Origin: Bog-950 sp046329535
GTDB taxonomy: Bacteria; Bacteroidota; Bacteroidia; Chitinophagales; LD1
DNA length: 64,000 nucleotides
Reading direction: 5' to 3'
NCBI GenBank assembly: GCA_046329535.1
Contig: JAXLUN010000005.1
Location: 186,001-250,000, forward strand
Made by a program: the position numbers and the translations under genes. The notes beneath the pieces are model-generated. The model was given only the letters and a program-made list of their open reading frames with translations, did not search any database and had not been told where the DNA came from. Positions 1 to 7,643 of this stretch are shown piece by piece (position 1 is the first letter of the stretch; the number at the start of each line of letters is the position of its first letter).

Positions 1-37
1 CATTAACTATTATATAAGAACTGGTACAAGTCATCAT

Positions 38-1078
38 TCAGGGCTTCTTTTCATCCAGTTTTTTCTCAAGTTCTTTCACCCGCTGGATCAATTGCGGCAA
101 TATTTTCATGGAGGCCAGAATGCGGTAATGTTCACGGGCATCAATAGCAGGTGCACCCGATACTCCTTTCCCTGCTTCAGGAATGTCGCGAATTACTGCG
201 GCCTGTGCCTGTATCTTCACTCCATCAGCAATGTTGAGATGCCCTGTAATACCTGCTTGTCCACCAATCATTACATTCTTGCCAAACTTGGTAGAACCTG
301 AAATGCCGGCCTGTGCAGCAATAACGGTATTATCTCCAATCTCTACATTATGTGCTACCTGAATCAGATTGTCCAGCTTCACCCCATTACCAATTTTGGT
401 AGAACCCATCACAGCTCGGTCTATGCAGGTATTGGCGCCTACTTCTACGTCATTACCTATCACTACATTGCCTGTTTGAGGAATCTTCTTGTAAGTGCCA
501 TCGGGTTGTGGTGCAAATCCAAACCCATCACTGCCTATAACACAACCGGAGTGAAGAATGGTTCTGCTTCCAACTTTACAATTGTGATAAACAGATACGT
601 TGGCGTAAAGAATAGTGTTGTCACTTATCTCAGCATGATCACCCACAAAACAATTGGGATGTATAGTTACGTTGTTGCCTATCTTAACATGCTCTCCAAT
701 ATAGCTGAAAGAGCCCAAGTGAAAATTTTCACCGTAAGTGGAGTTTGCGCCAATATGCGAATTAGCTTCAATTGATGATGATTTTTTAGGGGCACTCATT
801 GCAGCATATGCTTCCATGAGTTTTTGAAAGGCCTGATAAGGATCTTTAACACGAAGCGCGGCACTGATGTTCGATGCGTTATATTCAAGCGTTTCATCAC
901 AGAGCAGAATACCCGCATTGGCAGTTTGCGCATAATGAAAGTATTTTGGATTGCCCAAAAAGCAGAATGAGTCCTTATCTGCTTCTTCAATTTTGGCGAG
1001 TTTATTCACTTTCGCCTCGGGGTTGCCTTCTAGTTTTGCGTTGAGCAAAATCGCTAATTCCTTCGCAGTAATCTCCAT
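38..1078 (-). CDS. lpxD: UDP-3-O-acylglucosamine N-acyltransferase LpxD
   Basis: This enzyme adds the second 3-hydroxyacyl chain (from acyl-ACP) to UDP-3-O-acylglucosamine in lipid A synthesis, in the cytosol. The 346-residue product has the normal LpxD length. Residues 1-95 form the uridine-binding N-terminal domain. Residues about 105-300 are imperfect hexapeptide repeats of a left-handed beta helix, and the C-terminus (about 325-345) is a short helix rich in Lys and Glu. The expected catalytic His is in QVAHNVEIGDN (His243), and the SDGFGF loop at 183-188 is present. In Bacteroidota an HD-domain gene commonly precedes lpxD and lpxC/fabZ follows it. The HD gene is here, separated by one hydrolase gene, so lpxC/fabZ may lie beyond the left edge. 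The ATG at 1076-1078 is clear. Confidence 0.96.
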   Translation of the reverse strand: MEITAKELAILLNAKLEGNPEAKVNKLAKIEEADKDSFCFLGNPKYFHYAQTANAGILLCDETLEYNASNISAALRVKDPYQAFQKLMEAYAAMSAPKKSSSIEANSHIGANSTYGENFHLGSFSYIGEHVKIGNNVTIHPNCFVGDHAEISDNTILYANVSVYHNCKVGSRTILHSGCVIGSDGFGFAPQPDGTYKKIPQTGNVVIGNDVEVGANTCIDRAVMGSTKIGNGVKLDNLIQVAHNVEIGDNTVIAAQAGISGSTKFGKNVMIGGQAGITGHLNIADGVKIQAQAAVIRDIPEAGKGVSGAPAIDAREHYRILASMKILPQLIQRVKELEKKLDEKKP

Positions 1079-1150
1079 CTCGGGTTCTTAATATGCACGT
1101 TAAACGCGCCTGTTTTTTTTTATTGTGTGAATGAAGAAAATATTTTTCCA

Positions 1151-2386
1151 CTAGGGTTTAATAGCGAGCTTGGCCAGGGCCAGCATAAAGCGTTTGCCCG
1201 CATTTCCAGGTCGGCCGTATTTACTTCCCTTGCGGAAACTATCGAAATAAAGTTTACTATACATGGATGCGAACAGAGCACATTTTGTATGCCCATATTT
1301 ATTACCGGCATTGCGCGTGGTAATGTGTTTAGCTCCTAACTTTTTCATGCCCTCCTGAGCTACTATTGAGTTTCTGTAATTTACCTGCTCATCAGCTTTG
1401 CAATAGCAGAGCTGAATCGGGTTTTCCGGTTTCCAGAAGCAAAGTGAATTATCATCTAATGCTTTATGTAAGGGGAAATTTGGATCGGAAAGAAACAAAT
1501 TGACGAAAGTGTCACGAATCATATCTTTAGGTACCTCGGGCATATATGCATCAATTTCCTTGAAGGTGTGCTTTCCATCGAACACTTGAGGAATCAGCGT
1601 ATCGTATGGAGGTTTGTATATGGTGTTGATATCGGGAACTATATGGTATATTTCATTCAGCCCTCTTAGCAGGTAAGGTAAATAATGACCCCGCGAATAT
1701 TTTTTAAACATCACCTCACTCTGCACTCCGGCCATGTCATAGGCTCCGCTATTACCTGCAGTAGCGGTAACTTTCAAATCTGGGTAGCTTTCCTGTATCA
1801 GTTTATTGGCAGCAACAGCTGCATAGCCACCCTCAGAGTAACCTGTAAGGAACAATTGCTGGTTAATGCTGAACTTTAAAGAATCGCTTAACTCACGCGC
1901 GGCATAGATGAAGTCTACACTGGCCTGTCCAAGCGATTTATATTGCTGATATAAGTGGAACTTATCGCCATAACCTAAACCTATATAGTCGGGTTGAAGA
2001 ACCAGGTAGCCGTCTACCGCCATACCTAGACAGAGATAATCTTCACCGGTAATATTTTTTCTTCTTCCTTTTTCAACGCGGGTGCCGTGGTGATAAACTA
2101 CTTCGGGCATTGGCGTATCAAGGCCTTTGGGCACAAACACTAAACCCGAAGCCAGAATACAGGTGCTGTCGAACCAGCAACTTTTGTAGGTGACATCGTA
2201 AATGTCTACATCATATTTCGGATTCAGCAACGATTTAGGAACATGCCTTTCTTTCATTGTTTTGCTCAGTTCCTCTTTACTCACAGTTTTCCATAGCTTG
2301 TAAGATAAAAGTTTGTTGCCACCAAAATCAAGCGCGAAGCTGGGCCATGCAAGAAGCATGGAGCAGATAAACAGGATTTGTTTCAT
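1151..2386 (-). CDS. Secreted alpha/beta hydrolase (secretory-lipase-like)
   Basis: A 411-residue exported hydrolase. The N-terminus (MKQILFICSMLLAWPSFALD) is a signal peptide. The nucleophile elbow GYSEGG places the catalytic Ser at residue 184, and an oxyanion-type segment VVYHHGTR lies near residue 100. A late GHTKC segment could supply the catalytic His. The fold resembles secretory lipases or peptidase-like hydrolases that act outside the cytoplasm; the substrate is unknown. The start codon abuts the stop of the upstream HD gene with no spacer, so the two are probably cotranslated. The reading order is HD gene, hydrolase, lpxD. Confidence 0.8.
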   Translation of the reverse strand: MKQILFICSMLLAWPSFALDFGGNKLLSYKLWKTVSKEELSKTMKERHVPKSLLNPKYDVDIYDVTYKSCWFDSTCILASGLVFVPKGLDTPMPEVVYHHGTRVEKGRRKNITGEDYLCLGMAVDGYLVLQPDYIGLGYGDKFHLYQQYKSLGQASVDFIYAARELSDSLKFSINQQLFLTGYSEGGYAAVAANKLIQESYPDLKVTATAGNSGAYDMAGVQSEVMFKKYSRGHYLPYLLRGLNEIYHIVPDINTIYKPPYDTLIPQVFDGKHTFKEIDAYMPEVPKDMIRDTFVNLFLSDPNFPLHKALDDNSLCFWKPENPIQLCYCKADEQVNYRNSIVAQEGMKKLGAKHITTRNAGNKYGHTKCALFASMYSKLYFDSFRKGSKYGRPGNAGKRFMLALAKLAIKP

Positions 2387-3616
2387 TTATTTAAAAAGCG
2401 ATTTAGGGTAGAAGACATAGTATTTGGTAACCGGTACGCTGAGTACCGAAATATTTAGCTGGTCACTGGCCTGAGCAATATCTACCACTTCGGTTTTGTT
2501 CACCAGTACGTTGATTTTGTCTTCGGTGGGGTTGTAGGCGTAGTTCGAGGTAGAGTCGGAGAAAACCAGATAGCCGGCTTCTTCTTCGTTCAGTTTATAT
2601 TTCTTCATGGCCCGTTCGTTCAGGTCTTTAATTTTCTTATAAGGAAAGGCCTTGTTGCTGATTTCAATTTTAAAGAGCTTACGTTCCAGGATAGCTTCGC
2701 ACAACATGCGCAGCACTTTGTCGGGGTGATGCTGCCAGTATTTAAAAGCTGAAAAAATATCTACATCATCCAGTTGCGAATAATGATGAAGCACCTTCGG
2801 GTCTTTCTCAAAATCTTTAAGTCTGATTTTTTGATTCAGAAAAAATGCAAGAGCCGGAGATGCATCCAGTTTTTCTCCGGCTGTTATCAGTTCTTTGGCG
2901 CGCTCAATGGCTTTTACCATCATTTGCTCTACACACAAAACCGTTTTGTGCAAATACACCTGCCAATACATCAGTCTGCGGGCAATAATAAAACTCTCAA
3001 TGCTGTAAATGCCTTTCTCTTCAATTACTATCTCATCGTTCTTTACATTCATCATCTCAATCATCCGCTCATAGCTGATAGCCCCTTCGTTTACTCCGGT
3101 AAAGAATGAATCGCGGGCCAGATAATCGAGCCGGTCTACATCCAGTTGAGAGGATACCAACTGATGCAGAAACTTTTTCCTGTAAGTGCCTTCAAAAATC
3201 TGAATGGCCAAGTTCAGTTTACCTTTAAAATGCTCATTCAGTTTCTTCATATATATCTTCGAAATGTCTTCGTGATGCACATCGGCTATCAGGCATTTCT
3301 CCAGCGTGTGCGAAAACGGCCCGTGACCAATATCATGCAACAGGATGGCAATTTCGGCCGCCAGTTCTTCTTCTTCCGTAATTTTTATGCCCTTTATCTT
3401 GAGCATAGAAAGTGCTTTGCGCATTAAATGGAACGCTCCGAGGGCATGATGAAAACGGGTGTGTATGGCACCGGGGTAAACATATTCGCTTAGGCCCAGT
3501 TGCTTGATTCTTCGCAGGCGCTGAAAGTAAGGATGCTCAATTACATCAAAAACAAGTTCGTGCGGTATGGTGATAAAGCCGTGAACCGGGTCGTTGAATA
3601 TTTTTCGTTTGTTCAT
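2387..3616 (-). CDS. HD-domain phosphohydrolase (SAMHD1/dGTPase-like)
   Basis: A 409-residue cytosolic metal-dependent phosphohydrolase. The HD-superfamily metal ligands are visible: HTRFHH at about 52-57, the LLHDIGHGPFSH motif with His94-Asp95, and the distal Asp in SQLDVDRLDYLARD near 159-164. The architecture matches the deoxynucleotide triphosphohydrolase-like family, which hydrolyses dNTPs or related nucleotides; the true substrate is not determined by sequence. The start MNKRKIFNDPVHGF is the usual start for this family. It is transcribed away from the serine hydrolase gene across a 182-bp divergent intergenic region, and it abuts the next gene exactly. Confidence 0.88.
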   Translation of the reverse strand: MNKRKIFNDPVHGFITIPHELVFDVIEHPYFQRLRRIKQLGLSEYVYPGAIHTRFHHALGAFHLMRKALSMLKIKGIKITEEEELAAEIAILLHDIGHGPFSHTLEKCLIADVHHEDISKIYMKKLNEHFKGKLNLAIQIFEGTYRKKFLHQLVSSQLDVDRLDYLARDSFFTGVNEGAISYERMIEMMNVKNDEIVIEEKGIYSIESFIIARRLMYWQVYLHKTVLCVEQMMVKAIERAKELITAGEKLDASPALAFFLNQKIRLKDFEKDPKVLHHYSQLDDVDIFSAFKYWQHHPDKVLRMLCEAILERKLFKIEISNKAFPYKKIKDLNERAMKKYKLNEEEAGYLVFSDSTSNYAYNPTEDKINVLVNKTEVVDIAQASDQLNISVLSVPVTKYYVFYPKSLFK

Positions 3617-3746
3617 GTAAGTATGAATAGGGGCTATGTGTAGCTTGCTGAATACCCGCGAAGAAAACAGTTATTGGGTGATTGGCAAAAGAACAGGCAA
3701 TTAAACTGCTATCGCTTTGCGGCCTTTTACCATAAAAAGGGGGGAC

Positions 3747-3776
3747 TTGCCCTTCCTGTCTTTTCCGCTACATTCG
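3747..3776 (+). promoter_or_regulatory. Candidate Bacteroidota promoter of the serine hydrolase gene
   Basis: TTG at 3747-3749, 19 bp, then TACATTCG at 3769-3776, ending 22 bp before the ATG. This fits the Bacteroidota sigma-ABfr consensus (TTTG, 19-21 bp, TAnnTTTG). The same TTG-N19-TACATTCG pair precedes parE. Confidence 0.5.
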
Positions 3777-3798
3777 TTCAAAATCAAACGTTGCGGCT

Positions 3799-4941
3799 AT
3801 GAAAACTCTTTTTAAAATTCTGACCGGTATAGTGCTGGTTATTGTCTTGCTGGCTGTAGTTATTAAAATAAAAGGCGATGGCTACCTGCTAAAAGGCTTG
3901 TGGGCTTCGTACCTGCATGGCAACAATTCGGCTACTATTGATGATGCACAGTTTTTCAATACACACTCTATTGCGGCTGCCGATGATGTTTGGGAATGGC
4001 CGGAGAGCAGCCGCTATAACCGTCAAGCCTTGACCGAAGAACTGGAAACTGTTTTGACAGAAACCCAAAGTGTGGCTTTTCTGGTGATACAAAATGATAG
4101 TTTACTCACCGAGCATTACTGGGATAATTATACAGACAGTTCGCAGTCAAACTCGTTTTCTATGGCCAAAAGCATTACCACCATGCTGGCGCAAATAGCT
4201 ATTCAAAAAGGTGTTTTAACAGGCTGGCATCAAAAGGTTAATACCCTGTTGCCAGGACTAACCGGTAAATATGCCGGGGAACTGGAACTTTGGCACCTGA
4301 GCACCATGAGCAGCGGCATGCAGTGGGATGAGTCTTATAAAAATCCGTTTGCTGTTAGTGCCAAGGCTTACTATGGAGATCATATCGGACCGTTGATGAT
4401 GCAGTTGCCCATTGTTGACCAGCCAGGTAAAATATATAATTATCAAAGCGGCTCTACCGAGTTACTGGGTATGTGTGTGATGAAAGCTACCGGTAAATCT
4501 TTAGCTGAGTTGGCGGAGGAATGGCTTTGGAAACCCATGCAGGCAGAGTATCCGGCTAAGTGGCACACGGATGCCGATGGCACCGAGCTGGCCTTTTGCT
4601 GTTTTAACAGCAACGCACGCGATTTTGCCCGCTTTGGCAAACTGATGCAAAACAGCGGCAACTGGCGCGGGGTGCAATTGCTGGATAGCGCTTTTGTGCA
4701 GCTGGCTGTTCAGCCTGCGCTGGCTCCTTATTACGGCTATTCATTCTGGCTCGATAACTCGCACGGTACCCCGGTGTTTTATCAGCGGGGTATTTTGGGG
4801 CAGTATATTATTTCTATACCGCAGTATCATACCATCATTGTGCGGCTGGGCAAAAAACGGATGGACCTGGCGGCTGATAATCATTCTAAAGATTATCATG
4901 TGATAGTGGAACAGGTATTGAACCTGGTTAAGGGGAAATAG
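3799..4941 (+). CDS. Membrane-anchored serine hydrolase (class C beta-lactamase family)
   Basis: A 380-residue penicillin-binding-protein-like serine hydrolase. Residues 5-22 form one hydrophobic helix, likely an uncleaved anchor or signal segment facing the periplasm. The SxxK motif is SMAK (Ser121, Lys124). The second motif appears as YNYQSGS near residue 213, with Tyr followed by Ser rather than the classic YxN. A downstream YQRGILGQY segment occupies the place of the KTG/HxG box. Such proteins act as D-alanyl peptidases, esterases or amidases more often than as beta-lactamases, so resistance should not be assumed. The gene is monocistronic, with its own promoter-like site and a hairpin array downstream. 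Confidence 0.83.
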   Translation: MKTLFKILTGIVLVIVLLAVVIKIKGDGYLLKGLWASYLHGNNSATIDDAQFFNTHSIAAADDVWEWPESSRYNRQALTEELETVLTETQSVAFLVIQNDSLLTEHYWDNYTDSSQSNSFSMAKSITTMLAQIAIQKGVLTGWHQKVNTLLPGLTGKYAGELELWHLSTMSSGMQWDESYKNPFAVSAKAYYGDHIGPLMMQLPIVDQPGKIYNYQSGSTELLGMCVMKATGKSLAELAEEWLWKPMQAEYPAKWHTDADGTELAFCCFNSNARDFARFGKLMQNSGNWRGVQLLDSAFVQLAVQPALAPYYGYSFWLDNSHGTPVFYQRGILGQYIISIPQYHTIIVRLGKKRMDLAADNHSKDYHVIVEQVLNLVKGK

Positions 4942-5024
4942 AACCCTTTAAAAGCCTCCTGAGGCTGCATCTGTTGGGTGCTTTGTAGCTCCCGGCTCTT
5001 CTATTTTTTTTATTCACAAAACAT

Positions 5025-5411
5025 GGAAGTGGATTTCGGACATCGGAAATCGACTTCCAAAAACATGGAAGTGGATTTCGGACATCGGAAATCGACTTCC
5101 AAAAACATGGAAGTGGATTTCGGACATCGGAAATCAACTTCCAAAAACACGGAAGTGGATTTCGGACATCGGAAATCGACTTCCAAAAACACGGAAGTGG
5201 ATTTCGGACATCGGAAATCAACTTCCAAAAACACGGAAGTGGATTTCGGACATCGGAAATCGACTTCCAAAAACATGGAAGTGGATTTCGGACATCGGAA
5301 ATCGACTTCCAAAAACACGGAAGTGGATTTCGGACATCGGAAATCGACTTCCAAAAACATGGAAGTGGATTTCGGACATCGGAAGTCGACTTCCAAAAAC
5401 ATGGAAGTGGA
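5025..5411. repeat. Tandem array of nine 42-bp hairpin units plus a partial tenth
   Basis: Units begin with GGAAGTGG at 5025, 5067, 5109, 5151, 5193, 5235, 5277, 5319 and 5361, and a broken tenth starts at 5403. Each unit is arm GGAAGTGGATTTC, loop GGACATCG, arm GAAATCGACTTCC, spacer AAAAACAT (C/T variable). The arms pair over 13 bp with a single mismatch, so every unit is a hairpin. Units differ at few sites: AT or AC before the first arm, TCG or TCA in the second arm, and one A-to-G in the ninth unit that makes its right arm the full palindrome GGAAGTCGACTTCC. There are no unique spacers, so this is not a CRISPR. Because 42 is a multiple of 3, several frames stay open through the array; I do not call them genes. 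Confidence 0.95.
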
Positions 5412-5475
5412 CTAACTGCTCCTTTTAACCCAAGGCTTTTTCCGGTGTTTAGGGCAGTTTTAACATAATCCGTTG

Positions 5476-5637
5476 CCCAAACGTATGGAGGCGGCTGTTT
5501 GGGTTAGCGATTGCAGTGGAAAGCCCGCAGCCTGCGGAGCTTTAATTGGGGTGGCGAGGACTTGGAACGGAAAGCGCGACCGCCTGCTTTGAGGCGGGAA
5601 CCCCGGGATAGTTTTGGGGCTTCCTGTCCTGTTTTTT
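5476..5637 (+). ncRNA. Structured intergenic element, candidate small RNA
   Basis: Four successive helices can be read. CCCAAAC 5476-5482 pairs with GTTTGGG 5497-5503. AAAGCCCGCA at 5520-5529 pairs with TGCGG at 5533-5537 and GCTTT at 5539-5543, with one bulged A. CCGCCT 5580-5585 pairs with AGGCGG 5592-5597. GGAACCCC 5597-5604 pairs with GGGG 5616-5619 and TTCC 5621-5624. A TTTTTT tract at 5632-5637 follows, giving a terminator-like end. The phrase TTGnAnnGGAAAGCnCG occurs twice, near 5511 and 5562. Transcription is not shown by sequence; an unrecognised repetitive element is the alternative. Confidence 0.4.
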
Positions 5638-5653
5638 ATCAACACCAGCTAAC

Positions 5654-5683
5654 TTGTGCATTTCTCTATCATTTCTACATTCG
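5654..5683 (+). promoter_or_regulatory. Candidate promoter of parE-parC
   Basis: TTG at 5654-5656, 19 bp, TACATTCG at 5676-5683, about 73 bp before the parE ATG. It is identical in -7 sequence and spacing to the site before the serine hydrolase gene. Confidence 0.5.
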
Positions 5684-5756
5684 CGCCCTTAGTATTTTCA
5701 CAGGCGTTTTTTAACCGCGCAGGTACATTGCGCATCACACACCAATCTTTGCAGTT

Positions 5757-7643
5757 ATGGCAAAACAACAGGAAGAGGCAAGATATACCGAAGATGAAGT
5801 AAAAACCCTGGACTGGCTGGAGCATATCCGGCTGCGTCCGGGTATGTATATTGGTAAAACGGGCGATGGCTCGTCTATGGATGACGGTATCTATATTCTG
5901 TTAAAAGAGGTGATAGATAACTGTATTGACGAATACCAGATGGGCTACGGCAAAAAAGTTGAGATATCAGTAACCAAAGAAAAAGTATCGGTGCGCGATT
6001 ACGGGCGGGGTATTCCGCTGGGCAAGCTGGTAGATTGTGTTAGCCAGATAAACACAGGGGCTAAATATGATTCGAAGGCGTTTAAGAAGTCGGTAGGTTT
6101 GAACGGGGTAGGTACCAAGGCCGTGAATGCTTTGTCGGTTTACTTTAAGGCTTATGCCGTGCGCGAGGGGCAGAAGAAGATTGCCGAGTTTGAAGCAGGC
6201 AAACTTTCTAAAGATCATAAAGTAGAGAAGACCGATGAGCCGAACGGAACGTATATTGAGTTTGTTCCGGATGGTAAAATTTTTAAGAACTATCACTACA
6301 TACATGAGTATGTGGAGCAGATGATTCAGAATTACACTTACCTGAACATTGGCCTTACGTTTATTTACAACGGCAACCGATACGTATCGCAAAAGGGTCT
6401 GCACGATTTGCTATCTCGCAAGAAAGACGTAGAGAGCCTGCGCTACCCAATTATTCATCTGGTAAGTGACGATATTGAAATTGCCATGAGCCATACCAAT
6501 CAGTATGGGGAGGAGTATTACAGTTTCGTAAACGGGCAATATACCGTGCAGGGAGGTACCCATCTGGTAGCTTTCCGCGAAGCCATTGTAAAAACTATCC
6601 GCGACTTTTATAAGAAAGATTACGATACGGTAGATATACGAGAAGCTATTTGCGGAGCTATTTCGGTGCGTATTCAGGAGCCGGTGTTTGAGTCGCAAAC
6701 CAAAACTAAACTGGGAACGGATAAACTGCATGGCGAGGAGAAAACCATGAAGCAGTTTGTGTTAGAGTTTGTGAAGGAAAATCTGGATAACTACCTGCAT
6801 AAAAATCCGGAAACAGCCGATGCTTTGCTGAAACGTATTTTGCAAAGTGAACGGGAGCGGAAGGAGATTGCGGGTATCAAGAAGCTGGCTAACGAGAGAG
6901 CTAAAAAAGCCAACATTCACAATAAAAAGCTGAGAGACTGCAAAACCCACCTGAATGATGTGAAGGCCGTTGAGCGTTTGAATACTACCCTGTTTATTAC
7001 CGAGGGAGATTCTGCCAGCGGTTCTATAACCAAGAGTCGTAATCCGGATTTGCAGGCCGTATTTTCATTGCGTGGTAAGCCGTTGAACTGTTACGGACTA
7101 ACCAAAAAGGTAGTGTATGAAAACGAAGAGTTTAATCTGTTACAACATGCTCTGAACATTGAAGATTCGATGGATGATCTTCGCTACAACAACATTGTAG
7201 TGGCCACCGATGCTGATGTGGATGGTATGCACATCCGTTTGCTGTTGCTTACGTTCTTTATGCAATTCTTTCCGGATTTAATTCGCAATAACCATGTGAA
7301 GATTCTGGAAACGCCTTTGTTCCGCGTGCGCAACAAGCAAAAAACTATCTACTGCTACAGCGAGGAAGAGAAACAGAATGCTATTAAGGAGATAGGCACC
7401 AAAGCCGAGATAACCCGGTTTAAAGGTTTGGGGGAAATTTCACCCGAGGAGTTTGGAGGATTTATAGGGGAGAACATTAAGCTAAGTCCGGTAATAGAAG
7501 TAGATGATAAAGAGATGAAGTACTTGCTGGAATATTATATGGGTAAAAATTCGCAGCAACGTCAGGATTTCATTATAGATAACTTACGTATTGAAAAAGA
7601 TGATGTAAGAGAGTTGGAAGCGGTGGTGGAACTGGATGCTTAA
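5757..7643 (+). CDS. parE: Topoisomerase IV subunit B (ParE; GyrB family)
   Basis: The ATPase subunit of a type IIA topoisomerase that decatenates and relaxes DNA with ParC. The 628-residue length fits ParE. The GHKL ATPase domain shows EVIDNCIDE (Asn55), DYGRGIP near 81-87 and LNGVGTKAVNAL near 115. The TOPRIM domain shows FITEGDSASGS (Glu near 416) and ATDADVDGMH (near 484-493). It lacks the extra domain found in many GyrB proteins. The start MAKQQEEARYTEDEVKTLDW gives the usual short N-terminus before the EHIRLRPGMYIG signature. parC overlaps its last codons, indicating translational coupling. Confidence 0.93.
   Translation: MAKQQEEARYTEDEVKTLDWLEHIRLRPGMYIGKTGDGSSMDDGIYILLKEVIDNCIDEYQMGYGKKVEISVTKEKVSVRDYGRGIPLGKLVDCVSQINTGAKYDSKAFKKSVGLNGVGTKAVNALSVYFKAYAVREGQKKIAEFEAGKLSKDHKVEKTDEPNGTYIEFVPDGKIFKNYHYIHEYVEQMIQNYTYLNIGLTFIYNGNRYVSQKGLHDLLSRKKDVESLRYPIIHLVSDDIEIAMSHTNQYGEEYYSFVNGQYTVQGGTHLVAFREAIVKTIRDFYKKDYDTVDIREAICGAISVRIQEPVFESQTKTKLGTDKLHGEEKTMKQFVLEFVKENLDNYLHKNPETADALLKRILQSERERKEIAGIKKLANERAKKANIHNKKLRDCKTHLNDVKAVERLNTTLFITEGDSASGSITKSRNPDLQAVFSLRGKPLNCYGLTKKVVYENEEFNLLQHALNIEDSMDDLRYNNIVVATDADVDGMHIRLLLLTFFMQFFPDLIRNNHVKILETPLFRVRNKQKTIYCYSEEEKQNAIKEIGTKAEITRFKGLGEISPEEFGGFIGENIKLSPVIEVDDKEMKYLLEYYMGKNSQQRQDFIIDNLRIEKDDVRELEAVVELDA

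Noticed and set aside
3799..4941. Beta-lactam resistance gene
   Set aside because: The class C-like fold is shared by many esterases and peptidases; the YxN motif is altered, and there is no further support.
5025..5411. CRISPR array
   Set aside because: The repeats are contiguous with constant 8-bp linkers; there are no unique spacers and no cas genes.
4928..5415. Open frames of 97-145 residues on both strands through the first 42-bp array
   Set aside because: They exist only because the unit length is a multiple of three and lacks stops; peptides mirror the hairpin symmetry and have no start context.
5511..5714. 67-residue frame over the structured element before parE
   Set aside because: Arg/Pro-rich translation of a hairpin-rich stretch; no start signal; better explained as RNA or repeat.
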